From Cladorhizidae sp. MBARI D1340-BT2 (lineage: Eukaryota; Porifera; Demospongiae; Poecilosclerida; Cladorhizidae): a DNA stretch of 64,000 nt. Below, in pieces: positions 23,148 to 35,084 of the stretch. The notes beneath the pieces were generated by a model. It did no database searches, had not been told where the DNA came from, and worked only from the letters and a program-made list of their open reading frames with translations. Position 1 is the first letter of the stretch; every line of letters starts with the position of its first letter. The stretch lies in assembly GCA_028752905.1 (NCBI GenBank), contig JAQNBH010000010.1:19898422-19962421 (forward strand). Reading direction: 5' to 3'. The position numbers were made by a program, and so were the translations under genes.

Positions 23148-24824
23148 ATGGGAAAAAAGTGCCAGGCAGTTAATTGCCGCTCTGGCTATGACTTAACGAA
23201 ACAGGACAAAGAAGAGGGCGAGGTGCCAGAGCCCAAGAAGTATACAGTGAGAGTCTTTCCTGCTAATGAGGAGATCAGGCAGAAGTGGGTGAAAACACTC
23301 CACCGAGAGGATTCCGTTGACACCAAGCATGGAGGTGTCTGTGACAAACACTTTCAGCCGAGGACTTTGAGGCCACACAGGTGAAAAAGACTGGGAAACG
23401 TAGGCGTCTCAAACCAACTTCCATCCCATCCCTATTCCCCAAGTACCCTGGCTACTACAGTCATGTCCCAGTGGTACAGCCCAGACCCACCCTGGCAGCC
23501 ATCATGGAGGTCAGACACCAAAGGACGGCGGAGTTGCTTCAGCAGCAGGAGGTTGAGCTGATGGCAAAGGACTCTGTCAATGATGACTTTGCCGACCTGT
23601 GGGAAAAGATGTGCAGGCCAGGCTTCTGTATCGACCATGGTTTCAGGTAAATGTAATTTAAATACTGTGGCTAATGTACCGGTACCGGGTTTGAACATTT
23701 TGGTCTAGTCCCGGTTATGAATCTTGACCTTATGAATTTTTTATGAACCTTGACCTTTTCGGTTATTCCCCCCCCCCCATTTTTGTTGGCCTCCACAGCC
23801 CTAGCCCTAGCCCAGAAGGGAATGTAAAATTACTAAAAAGCAAAAAAAAATTTTTTTAAACTCTTTATTCCTAGTCTTATAGCACTACAGACAGACTGTG
23901 CACTACGTTTCAATTAGACCCAACAGACAGAATAATAGGTAGTCTGTGACCCAAGCAATTTTTTTAAACACTTACTGTGTAATTATGTTTGTGATGCAGA
24001 TTTGAGATCAAGAGGGGACCTGGCGTCAACCACCACCAATTCATCTGCTTCACCATTGACAAGCTCAATGCAGATGACGGTGGACGAGTGTCCGCAACTT
24101 CCTGCAGGGCAAGGCCATCATCTGCAAGCATGCCCTCCTGTGGTACAGCGGTTACGGCATCAAGGAGGTGTAGCAGGAGATGTCTGGAGCCAGGCAGGCA
24201 ATGAGGCAGGAGGACCAGCAGGTAATCGACAGCTTCGTCAAGAGCCTTGTGGCTGCTGCCACAGGTGAGGAAGACGCACCTGACCATGCCAAGCCTGCCG
24301 TGGGACACATTGCAGGCTATCTGGGATACCAGTCCACCAAGAAGAAGGACTGTGATGACTGCATCAACTTGTTGGTGGACAAGGAGGCTGGTGTCAAGGA
24401 CCCAGTGTTTGACACTGACGAGGTGGATGAGGAGTACCTGTGGATGACCAAGACCTTGAACAGGGGAGGACTCAAGGCACCCACCCAGCTGGCTGTCAGC
24501 CTCACAGTTGATGTGAGCCAGGTGTGGAGGCACATAGTTGGTGACCCTGATAGGAGGGCAAGCTTCCTTGCCTGTGATGGTGCTTTGAAGGTCTTCCAGG
24601 CTGTTGTGAGTAAGTTTATTTGCAACTACAAAGGATGCCAGAACGAGGCATGTGACAGTGGACACTTGTTGGTAGAGGAGTTGTTGCCATTTATGGCAGG
24701 GTCCCTGTTCTATTGCTTTGGCAGACCTTTCCAAGGATACCATGTCTCAAATCCGAGGAGAGAAGGCACAGGGAGACCAGGAAAAGGCAGAAGCTACAGA
24801 GTAGCACGCTACACTAGCGCATAG
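23148..24824 (+). pseudogene. THAP-domain P-type transposase, frame-broken, core missing
   Basis: The start at 23148 (MGKKCQAVNC) opens a THAP zinc finger: C-x4-C near the start, FPANEEIRQKW with the conserved Pro and Trp, then GGVCDKHF giving the distal Cys and His. One base appears lost in a T run near 23357, so the frame shifts; the next segment runs to 23646. A donor (CAG before GTAAAT, 23647) and an acceptor (TGCAG, 23999) define an intron of about 353 bp, and the frame joins cleanly across it. The second exon needs a frameshift near 24110 and has an in-frame stop near 24170 before the open stretch 24180-24824. That stretch includes VGHIAGYLGYQSTKK and a CDDC pair, like the C-terminal part of P/THAP9 transposases. 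The total of about 440 residues is roughly half the usual length: the RNase H-like core is absent. Confidence 0.82.
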
Positions 24825-25092
24825 ACAATATAACTAGAACAATTAACTATACATAAGCAAGTATGTTTGGTGCTTTATTTCGCTATGTTGAGTGCGAACA
24901 ATTTTATGACGAGTCTTCTAGAGAGATTAAACTACACTATCTAAGCTATATACATTTAAAATGTGATCTAAAAACACGGATTAGAACCAGAAATATATAA
25001 GTTTAAAGATTTTTGTCCGAGTTCCGTTTTTAAGCCCCATATGGCAAGGCCCTGTTGGGGAGTGTTGAGTCAATTAGTTCTAGTAGTCTATG

Positions 25093-25945
25093 TGTATATA
25101 TCTATCTGTCAAAAGTACACTTTCAACTGTATGTTTTTCTGTAAAAATTAGGTAGGGGCTATTAACTGGAACTGGTAACTGAACAACTTCTGTCTTGCCA
25201 AAACTCCACAATTAATGGTGGTGGACATTTTGATTAGTATTTATGATGCCTAGTAAGGTGGAAATTGCAAAGAATAAATGTGTCATCGATCAAGGCTATC
25301 ATCTGTTGAATGCACAACAGATTGTGTCTTTAATCTATGCATAGCATTTGGTATGGTCACCGATCTATGCTCCATCTCTAGCAATAATATAATGCATGCT
25401 TTGTATCTGACATTTGCTCTCAAAGTTTAGCTATAGGGTTTTATTAGGTGACACAATTGACAACAATTATAAGAGATAAAGATCCTTATGAATAAAGATC
25501 CTTATGAATAAAGATTACACTACTAGGAATAATGATTATATCCCTATAAATGGTGATCACTTCAGCAACACTAACTTAGTGTAATATAGTTTAATTATTT
25601 ATAATGTATACAACAGTTCTACATTAATTAACATGTTTAGCATTGTAATCCAGAAGATATTATTGCATTGGTTATTAATTTCATTAAATCTGCAGCGACG
25701 TCCTATCAATGGGTGTTTGGGAGTAGATTTAGATTTACTTGTGAGAGGCTTAATAATTGTGGATATAGTGTATGAACCTGCAGTTGAAATTGCACACTCT
25801 CATATTAATGCATTCTGCTTTTAAAGTACTTGGGTATGAATGAGGGGATTTCTGTGAAGGTTTTCTAAATAACGATATGGCTCTGATATGTCACATATTT
25901 AGTACAGTACTGGGATTACTGCTTGTTTTGATTTATATTTTGCAG
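25093..25945. other. Upstream flank or intron of the Calx-beta gene, no exon identified
   Basis: AT-rich, with a duplicated gatccttatgaataaa at about 25480-25510. An open frame at 25633-25824 has no recognisable domain. Confidence 0.4.
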
Positions 25946-26773
25946 AATTTGGATTCTTTGATATGTCATTCTCTGGCATGGAACGTGGAGAGCCTTATAT
26001 GGTGAAAGTTGGCATTATATCAGGAAGTCATTCTACTTTTGTTAGTCTAACAATTTCTCTGATGATGATCACAGCCGGTAGGATAACATTCATTATTCAA
26101 ATTATAGATATTGTTCAATGCCCCGAGTAGTTCAGTACCCCGAGTAGTAATTATTCTAGACCTTTCATTCAGAATTGATATATTTCTGTGGTCAGTTTTG
26201 GATTATTCCCCCCCCCACCCCCTGAATATTCATCCAGAAGTAAGTAAGAGTCTTATTTTTGTCCCACCATAATTGGTGACATCGGTATGTGCATGTTTGA
26301 CATAATATAGGTGAAAGTAATATCCTTCCCTTGTTCCCTGCCATTGTGAATACTATTAGCATAATGATTAGTAATGAAATTGGTCCATGTTGTTGTTGTT
26401 GTCATTGTCATTGTTTTTTGATGTTGTTGTTCCTGGCCTTCAAATTAAAGGATGTTGCTGTTAGTCAAGCTCAAATAATGGAAAATAAATATAGTTGAAT
26501 TTGACATTATCATACCCTTTGATTTCACCACACCTGCAATTTATTAAATGTCTATCATTTTGTTACAGGTTCTGATGATGTGATTCTCCCTACTACTAGC
26601 TTAAATCTGCTACCAGATCAAGACCATCAACTTGTTGTATTCACGTGTATAAGGGATATGGTAGCACAAGAAGAAGATGAAACATTCACTCTTAATAATT
26701 ATTGCAACTATACCAACCTTAGTTGGATATGTTACCAGACTTGTGCTGCATGGAAGAATATTGGATAGTGACT
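25946..26773 (+). pseudogene. Calx-beta repeat 1 (two exons)
   Basis: Exon 25946-26077 follows TTTTGCAG and encodes FGFFDMSFSGMERGEPYMV and ends ITAG before GTAGGA. Exon 26569-26773 follows TTACAG, begins SDDVILP and contains an acidic QEEDETFTL. A frame change near 26697 leads into TRLVLHGRILDSD before GTAAGT. With the shift it reads as one ordinary repeat. Confidence 0.75.
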
Positions 26774-27573
26774 GTAAGTTAACCTTTTGCCTTTTGGCTA
26801 AAGATAATGGAAAGTTTTCACAAAGCTTAAAGTTTGTATACTTGAAATGCAAGATGATAATTTTGCCACCATCAATATTCCCCTTCAAATTAAACAAATA
26901 TAACTTGAAGAACGCTAATAATATGTGTCAGTTGACCTGGTAAATGTACTTTTTAATGCATTAGGGCTAAACTATATGTTTAGTGCTGAGAGCATACAAT
27001 TTACACAGGTGAGTATCAAGTGTCAGAGAATAGCAGATATATCCACATAAACAACAGAACTTGATATAATTTACCAAAAAGCTATAGTAGAACTCACATA
27101 TTGAATAGAGCTGTTTTTAAGCTTTCAATTCCACAGTTCCTGAACTGGTAAGTTTCATAAGTCTCCTCATCACCGGCTTTGAAAAATACCAAATGCCCAC
27201 CACAGCTATGGTTTATAATTCATTATGGAAGGATTCTGAAAGGGAAATTAATTTCCTACCCTACTAGAAGTTTGATGGTACTAGCTAGATACAACCAAAG
27301 TGACTGGTTATCCTAAACTATAGCAAGCTTGAAGAGAAAAATGTCTTCCTAGTGCATTGTTTACTTTATAGTTGCTTGTATATAAACAGAACTTGCATGA
27401 TAAAGTCTATGAAGAAAGCCCCTTTTACTTCTTTACGTGGCTTTGAAATGGAATTGAGTCACACAGAGGCACTGAGTCATTTCAATTTTTCATGTTTGAG
27501 TACTAGTAATCAACTACTAAAACCCTTTACTGCCATTTAGTTTCATCTTGATCGTTTTAATTTCATGAAACAG

Positions 27574-28564
27574 ATGCATTGTTCGGGTTCTCAGAAAGCG
27601 ATTACAGGGAGGATGAGAGGCCGAATGCAATGGTGCCAGTAAAAATAGGAGAGGAATGTGCTGTTAGCCAACCCAGTCACCTTCAGGGTAACTCCACTGA
27701 CTGTTACTGCTGCATTGAGAAGATCACTTAATATTCCTGGTTATGCACTGTTTAGTACACCTGACTCTCCAATTCAAGCTAGTAAGAAGATAATTATTGC
27801 AATCAGGTATCATGTATTATGGTCATGCTTATGGGCTGTATATTATGAGTGTGAATTTTCCATTTTAAACTTCATTTTAATTTTAGATTCAAGAAAACAT
27901 TTTGAAATAAATGAACCACTAAACTGTTCAGTTGGCAGCTTCCTAGTTTTTCAGCAGCCCAACATCCACTAGAATTTCAGAACTGCTTCCAATAATTTCA
28001 ATAAAGAGAAGAGGAGGTAGATTTTGGGCTATAGACTAACACATTATTCTATTTAATGTTCTTTAGTTTGTCTGTAGCACTCGTATCAAATTAAGTGGAT
28101 GAAGTTATTAGGTGAAGCACGGTCACCAAATGAAGATTTCCGCCTCTAAAGCATCGCTAGTGTAAGCTTATTATACTTTAGCTAGTGCACCATTAAGGTG
28201 ACTATTACATATTACATGAGATTGAGTGATCATCAAGCACATCCTATTTTGTCACCCTAAATGAGGACTAGAAAAGAAATAATGTGTACAAATTTACCAT
28301 ATCAGGCTACGAATTGTGTTTTATTTGTAATTTTCAGTAGAAGCAGATTTCAATGGCACTGTTTTTGAGGTTGTCTTTCCTGCTGACGAGGGTACAAATA
28401 CAGTTGATGATGTTGATGCTTTCGTTCCTGTTGTGGACGATGAAATTAATGAAAATGAGGAACAGTTGTTTATTGTTCTGTTGGAAGTAGTTAATGCTAC
28501 TAACCAAACATTATTGGACACCACAACGCATAATCCCACTGTCTGCAGAATTATTGATAATGAT
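27574..28564 (+). pseudogene. Calx-beta repeat 2 (two exons)
   Basis: Exon 27574-27781 (acceptor AACAG, donor GTAAGA) encodes ALFGFSESDYREDERPNAM and then needs a frame change near 27660 to read NPVTFRVTPLTVTAAL and YALFSTPDSPIQA. Exon 28338-28564 (acceptor TTTCAG, donor GTAAGT) is intact and encodes DFNGTVFEVVFPADEG, then DDEINENEEQLFIVLLE and closes CRIIDND. The acidic DDEINENEE loop is the typical calcium-site region. Confidence 0.82.
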
Positions 28565-31500
28565 CGTAAGTTATGTACTTGCTATGGCAGTGGTCAAAAT
28601 TTTCATTAGATTCTAGATGTATTAGATTCTAGATGTACCATTAATATATATATAATATGTATATAATATGCTACCATGGATATATACATTTAGTGAGTGC
28701 GTGTACATGTTTACCAATAAACTTTGCTGTCTAATTTCAATTTAGAGTGTTACCTAGCAAGGTTGCTTCTAGACCGACTCTATTAGAAAAATACCACACT
28801 GTATTTGCTAAAATGGCCGGATGGCAGTGTCATCATCAACTGGTTCGATGATTTTTTTATATTTTTGAAATTTATTTTTAAGGAGGTATATATATATACA
28901 TAGCCATAAAACGGATTGGGACAGGAGTATTGGGGGGATGCTAACATGGAAGATTAATGTTTAGGTCAATATTTGATGCGGGGTATGTCCTTAATTTACA
29001 TTTTGTGCTCCTCTGCTAGATAATCCTCTCCCAGGCAATAACCACTTGCACAAAGGACCCAGGGAGGGTGGGATCATTGGGTATAGGGATAACTCTACAA
29101 GGGAAAGGATATGGCAAGGTTTTGGAACTGTAGCCACTCCTGCTCCTTCTCCTGCTCCCCAAGTTTTAAAACCAATATTCACTAAACCAAGGCAGATAGA
29201 ACAATGGACTAAGGGTAACTAATGAACTAAGGGTAACTAATTAACTAGGGTAACTTGATCAGATGAACAATAATGGGCAAGGTATTAGGCCTGTAGGCCA
29301 TGCCCCAAGGCCATGACACCCTTCCAACTTCAAAACCACCTTAATACCCAAACTAGATTAGGACTGTTACAACCATGTGGGACTAGCAGTAACTCATAGG
29401 ATTAAATTATATTACATTTTGATCTTTTATTGTGCATAGATAAGTTGTAGTAGCCATCCATTTTGACCATAATTTTTTAGAATTTGAAAATTAGTTTGAA
29501 TTATTTTTTACATGGCTTTTTGGTCCAATACTGTAGCATGAGCTGGCAATCTTATTCTTAGCTTCTCAGATGGTTTTTGTTCAGAAGTCAATCACTTATT
29601 GTCTTGCAGTCAGATAAGTCAGTAACCAACGATTCATCATGCTCTATGAATATATAAGGATGTGAAATTTATTCATATGAAAGGAAGGTACATGTTAGCA
29701 CAACAAGTGGAAGGGCATCATTGTGATAATGGCTATTGAGATTGGTGTTGTATATATCTTGGTTGACCAATTAATTGTGTTGAAAAAATATGCTGGTTCC
29801 AATAGGGATCAAGATTCATAGAACAAGTTGCATCAGCATGCATGAGATGAAAAGAGTAACATTCCCTTGAAGTTACCTTAGGGATCGAATAGGGAAGTCA
29901 AGAAATGGGACCAGATTTGGGAAAACCAGTATAAATGCTGTTTTTATAATTAAACATTGGCACCAATGATTACCTGAAAGTTGTTGATTGTGTGCCTAGA
30001 TATAAAAGGGTTAACCTTCAGCCAACACTAAAAAAATTATTTTTGCATTTCAAACCCACGATTATTAGAACTTCACACCATTTCAAGGACTTGTGTGGGC
30101 CATTTATTTCTAGCAGTGGCTATGTCTTCTATACAAGTGATCTCTGTAAATCATCAAAGTAGAAAGCACAGCAGCTGAAGAAAGGGAGGCCTCATTTGTT
30201 CACTTGAAGCCAGCATAGCTTCATTGATGTAGATTGTAGGATAAGTGCATCAATCTAGTTTAGTGTAAAGACTTATTTTGTCCCCTAGAACTAGTGCCTG
30301 AGCTTGGTTAATAAAACAAGGAGAGTTGTAGCACAAAACAAAAAACAAACAAACAATAAACAGTCTATATCTCAATAATTGTTCCATCAGGTTTAGACTA
30401 TTTTTCACCAATCTGGTAACAAATATAGCACCAATATGGTAACAAATATAGCACAGAGTCCTTCAAACTATTAATGGATATAATGAGCAGCCTACATTAG
30501 CTACAGTGGGGGAAATAAATCTTAGCCATTGTCAATGTTGTAGTTTGGCTGTTTTAATTGTAAGTCCACAGAATATTTTTGTAAATACAATGCAACCTGG
30601 CTAATCTGTACCTAGGGATGTTGGATTGGTGAATTTTTGGGGAATCCTCAAACTGTATAATTTTGTACACTAGTCGTAATAATTTATACAGCACTACATG
30701 TGTGCATGTAACAACAGTGCATTAAATAAACTAAACAGAGAAATCTTCAGTTAACTTCTTCTGAGTAATGGTGGTGAGTTGGTTCATTGCTTAGTGTAGA
30801 GTCTACTGTAGGCTGAGTTTTCAACAGTATACACTGTATTGTAAAATTAATCCCTTAGATAATTAACATATACGGACCACAAAACTTGTACACACACCAC
30901 AAATGGTTGCTCCTGTATGTATTGGGTAGAACCACTAGGGAACTGACAAGTTAATGAGCTAATCTCCTTTCGGATTTGCAAGATTATCCCAGTTCAGATC
31001 AGGTTGCACTGATGTAATAATAGAAACTTTAGCAAGTAATATAAGAAATGAGTTGACTTTTTGTATAAATCTTGTCAACAGCTGCAGGAATTAGGGAGTT
31101 TTTGGTGTCTTTTTTTCTTATTTATTGTTTCCAACATGCATTCTTCAACTAATGGTTTTTCCAAATCAATGAGAGTTGTGGAAATATTAGACCTCTCAAG
31201 TTAAAATAGTCTGGCTACAAACTGGAGACAAATATTGTGGCCAGCAATTACACTCTTGAAGGACTAGTCAACATTGCCGATTTAGAAACAGATCCATATT
31301 CAAACTTGCATCCCAGAGCATTCATGGAAGCAACAAAACCCGATCCTGTCAGAAGTGTCATTGATATTGATAGAGCCAGCAAATGGAGGGAGCTTGCCTG
31401 TGAAGTAGTTGTTACACATTCATATTACACATCAAGATCAATGCTATCAAGATTTCTGGCTTGATTGCCATGTCTTGATTCTCAAGATTACATGTGAAAC

Positions 31501-32173
31501 CATGCTCATCCTCCTATTATTGTGGTGTTGCTATTGTTATACTTAGGTATTTGGACATATCATGAATCATGTCAATTTTTTGTGTGAAAGGCATTGCAAG
31601 TGTGTGTGTATGCATTAAATATTTCCACGTTTGGCCCTGATAAGACTTATGTATTTCATTGGCAGAAAGATGATTGAAAAGAGAAATCTCAAAGCATTTC
31701 TTTTGGTTTGTAGCATGTGCATGAATTAGTAAAAGGTAATAAGTTTCTCTGCTCTTGAGTTTACAATAAAGTTATATGAAATGCTGTGTCATGAAATGTA
31801 GGTGTCCTTGTACATGAATACACTGTTTCTTTATATTTGAAATTACCTCAAACTTCCGAAAGCCTTTGCCGATACCTAATTAACACCCCCATTATATCTA
31901 TCATGTAAGAAAGATATCCTAGTCCGTCCACCATAAATACACTTATTTCGTATAGAAGGGCCAACTGTGCTAGCTAGCTGTAGCTATATTATTGGTGAGC
32001 TACAAAGTAGTTGTTATAGTAGTTTTAGAGTAAATATTGCATATCTTTAATGAGCATGACAGAATATTTATATATTTGTGTGTTTCTTAATAACTACTCT
32101 AAATATATTCCAGTGCTGCCTTTGATAAATGCATTTAACAAGATAAGTTATTTTTATTTCTCTTTTATTACAG
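28565..32173. other. Large intron in the Calx-beta gene
   Basis: A 3.6-kb gap between two exons whose phases match. No Calx-beta sequence was found in it. An isolated open frame at 31237-31464 (listed separately) is the only coding-like stretch. Short repeats of gggtaacta occur at about 29210-29255. Confidence 0.5.
31237..31464 (+). CDS. Unidentified open frame in the Calx-beta intron
   Basis: A 75-codon frame with coding-like composition, including LVNIADLETDPYSNLHPRAF and SVIDIDRASKWRELA. I do not recognise it and it has no clear splice acceptor. It may be a scrap of an inserted element or of another gene. It is not a Calx-beta segment. Confidence 0.25.
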   Translation: MASNYTLEGLVNIADLETDPYSNLHPRAFMEATKPDPVRSVIDIDRASKWRELACEVVVTHSYYTSRSMLSRFLA

Positions 32174-32581
32174 CTATTGTTATTGGATTCAAACATCCAA
32201 CTTACACATTTACTGAGCCAGAAAGTTTCCGTCTGATTTTGGAAGTAATTTTGGAGAAGGAGAGCAATCGTGAATCAGAGCAGACATTTATAATTGCAGT
32301 TAGTGTGACAAATCTAACATTGCCCGATGTGAATCCTGCAACTAGAGATGATTTTCGCATTCCAGGAGGAGTTGAACCAAATCAATTTCTAACAATATTA
32401 TTTCGTCCATTTGAGCCAAGGATAGTCTTTCCAATTTTCATGTTCCCTGATAAAAATGTTGAAGGAACAGAAGGATTTCTTGCTTTTTCCTCACCAAATG
32501 AAGGCTCTACTACTTACAGGACACCAATAACATTATCTACAGTCTTCCGTTCTGCAACGATTGTCATAGAGGATAATGATT
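32174..32581 (+). CDS. Calx-beta repeat 3 (one intact exon)
   Basis: A single open exon of 408 bp between TTACAG and GTAAGT. It encodes IVIGFKHPTYTFTEPESFRL at the start, a longer-than-usual middle with TLPDVNPATRDDFRIPGG, an acidic DKNVEGTEGF loop, and closes with ATIVIEDND. Entry and exit are both phase 1, so the exon is symmetric and could be duplicated or skipped without breaking the frame. Confidence 0.85.
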
Positions 32582-32635
32582 GTAAGTTTTTTTGTTGACA
32601 TAACTAGGTAGCTATACCATTATATTAATATTCTA

Positions 32636-32903
32636 TACTACTACTACTTGTGTAGTACTAATAATACCACTACTACTACTAATACTACTACTACCACTTC
32701 TACTACTAATACAACAATAATTAACTAATCCTATTAACTTCGAATAGTGCTACTTCTACTACTACTACTAATACAACACTAATACAACTGTTCTACTACT
32801 ATTACTGCAACTATTGCTACTCTTAATCATCTACTACTACCACTACTACCACTACTATTACTACTACTACTGCTGCTGCTGTTCTACCACTACTACTACT
32901 ACT
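32636..32903. repeat. Interrupted CTA/ACT trinucleotide microsatellite
   Basis: About 270 bp dominated by ctactacta and aatactact triplets, with a short ctgctgctg run near 32868. It lies in the intron between Calx-beta repeats 3 and 4. Confidence 0.93.
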
Positions 32904-32948
32904 TAACCACTTCACTTTCATGCTCAACTAAATAATATTTTCTTTTAG

Positions 32949-33097
32949 ATGCAATTATTGGATTTGAGAAGGAACTTTATTTTGTAAATGAGTCTGCAAA
33001 ATTTCTGGAGGTATGTGTGGAAGTCACTGACCCTTCCATTTGGAACCACTGAGTCGGCCTATAGTGGTGATGTATAACACAGTGAGAGGAAGTGCAG
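32949..33097 (+). pseudogene. Calx-beta repeat 4, first half
   Basis: After TTTTAG the exon reads AIIGFEKELYFVNESAKFLE and CVEVTDP, then hits TGA near 33050. Another frame carries PIVVMYNTVRGSAG up to the GTAATA donor. A frameshift near 33040 explains both. The second half of the repeat was not found downstream in this window. Confidence 0.65.
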
Positions 33098-34857
33098 GTA
33101 ATATAATCTCTCAAGTCATTCAATTTATCAGGCTCTACATGCTCTACATTATAAAACTACAATTATCATGATGATAGCAGGTATAAGTTAGCGATTCATA
33201 TACTATTAATTTAGGCAGGGATTAAAGGCAGATCTTTTACTCTCTCTCGCTCTCTCTCTTTATTAGCTTCAAATAAGCACTGTATTTATAGATTTTACAG
33301 TTATAATCTAGGAACCCCCTTCAAGGAATTCTTGAAATCTGTTAATATCTTTTAATTTTCACTGGGAATGATTTTCTGGAGATGAGGGAATCTTGGATTT
33401 TGATTGGGAGGATATCAAACCACCCCGCCTCACCCCCCACCCCACCACCCCTCCCCCACATACTCACATAGCACACAAACATATTACAAAATGCTGTGTT
33501 GCATAGTAATTCTAGCTAACCTCTTTTCTAGGAAAGCTGCATCTAACCCAACTAAAAACAAACTACCCTAGTAAATTGATTTTATACAGGAAGCATTAAC
33601 AAAGGCGTATACAAGAATTAAAGATTTTTTATGCTAAAAGCACCACTTGATTAATTTTATATGGTAAAACATCATTAACTTGATTCTCATATATATATGT
33701 ATATACATGGATACACTCGATTTTTGAATGGTAAATCTAACGTAGTTGCTTGTTTCACATGTTTGCTTTTGTTTACTTTTGGTTTTGGTTTTGCTCATAT
33801 ATTTTAGTTAACATAATGGCAAACCAACGAGAAGAAATGAATTACTCCTATTAAACTCTATTTTGTATACTACACAAGCTGGCAATTAACATACAGTACC
33901 TTGATGTTTTTTTAAAATTAGTGCTAGCCTAGGATCAGCTATAGCCTTCTTAAAAGACTTGTGAATAGGTACACAAGGAGAACTAATGACCTAACCAAAC
34001 ATAGCAGCCATTTTTTCTGATAAAGTATGTGTGTATATATTATTGTATAGCTTTAACTGTTCACCGTAGATACTAAGTGGCTTTTTCTATAATAATGCCC
34101 CCCGCCCCCCCCCCCCCCCCCCCCAACAAAAACATCCTACATTAAAAAACAATGTTTTTGTGGTGCCGGATAATTATCATTTTCGACTTGCTGAAGTTGA
34201 AAGTAGTGATGACAAAGCAGAGAGATGCTTGCCTACAATGGACAACAAACCTGAGAACACTCTGAGTGATAGATTTACAGCCCAATTTTTCCCATGCTAG
34301 TTAAAGTTGTGCTGACTTGCCTATGGCTCTAGATATGGACTGTGGTGATCGGGAGAACAGGAATGCTTAGCTTTGTTTGTAAGCTAGCTTAGTATATCTT
34401 TCAGAGGCAAAACCTGAAAATTTAAGTGGGGGGGCTCTGGAAAACTTTATGAATTCTAGATCAATTTTATTAAACCGTGCCCATTTTTGAAAAGCCATAT
34501 GAATGAAGTACAAGAATGTGTAGAGTTCATTATTATTTATTGTGTTAGTAAACATGGTAGAGCCATCCTGTGAAGGTGTTTCTTCACGAAGGTTGCGATT
34601 TCATAACAGCATAGTGAAGATGCTTGTAAATTGTCAGGCCTGTAATAAGGTGATATTGACGTAGACTTTATTGTCCATCTGATAAATTCTGTAAAGAGCC
34701 ATTGAGGAGAAGGGAAGTCAGACTTGTACAGTTCATCTACATCTTTAATGCAGGAGGAGATATAAGACATAAGCAGGGGACCGAACTAGACCAAGCAGTT
34801 TATTCTTTGTCAGTTAAAATTTTCTTTCCATTTCTGTGGTTATGTGATTCAAGAATG
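33098..34857. other. Intergenic or intronic, homopolymer-rich, no gene seen
   Basis: Holds a tctctctc run near 33240, a C-rich tract near 33420-33465 and a long poly-C run near 34108-34123. No exon of the Calx-beta gene was recognised here. Confidence 0.5.
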
Positions 34858-34861
34858 GTAT

Positions 34862-35071
34862 AGAAGTGGATAAAAGTTATATAACACTTCTCACGATATA
34901 ATAAATCTCAACCTAGGCAGCACATTTCAACTGGTAAGGTTTAATACAAGTGTGCGTTAACTAGAACATTATGATTGTTAATTAACTAGTGTACACGGAG
35001 GTGTCACAAAGGAATGTCCAAATCACGACGGAAACGAGGCAGGAAAGTCTCGTCGAAGTCTGGTCGCTACA
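34862..35071 (-). repeat. 3' LTR of the CsRn1-like element
   Basis: 210 bp, ending gctaca on the plus strand (TGTAGC on the element strand). The other terminal TG has become AG at 34862. Confidence 0.92.
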
Positions 35072-35084
35072 GTGCTCCCCCCCA
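35072..35084 (-). other. Polypurine tract
   Basis: On the element strand the sequence just before the 3' LTR is a G-run followed by GAGCAC, fitting the priming site for plus-strand DNA synthesis. Confidence 0.7.

Larger units (their letters stand above)
22535..25092 (+). mobile_element. P-like transposon with THAP-domain gene, internally deleted
   Basis: The left end starts catagactactagaactaat and the first 32 bases recur exactly inverted at the right end (about 25061-25092). Similarity continues with changes for about 60 bp in all (AAGGGCC..CCTTGCC..TATGGG on both). The flanks share tgtatat (22528-22534 and 25093-25099), close to the 8-bp duplications of P elements, but in TA-rich sequence where chance matches are easy. 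A THAP-domain protein gene fills the middle. The element is 2558 bp, shorter than autonomous members, because the catalytic core of the protein is missing. Confidence 0.85.
25946..33097 (+). pseudogene. Calx-beta repeat gene, internal exons, with lesions
   Basis: Six exons on the plus strand encode about three and a half Calx-beta repeats, all split by phase-1 GT-AG introns: 25946-26077, 26569-26773, 27574-27781, 28338-28564, 32174-32581 and 32949-33097. Each repeat opens with a hydrophobic-GF strand (FGFF, ALFGF, IVIGF, AIIGF) and closes with an acidic D-x-D (DSD, DND, DND). Calx-beta repeats bind calcium and build long extracellular adhesion proteins, including sponge aggregation factors. 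That role is only a candidate here, since no signal peptide, membrane segment or other domain is in view. Exons 2, 3 and 6 each contain a frameshift, while splice sites and phases are preserved. The copy is either a young pseudogene or locally mis-sequenced. First and last exons lie outside what I can identify. Confidence 0.82.

Noticed and set aside
23964..24743. 259-codon minus-strand open frame
   Set aside because: Antisense shadow of the THAP-type transposase exon, whose frame joins properly across an intron.
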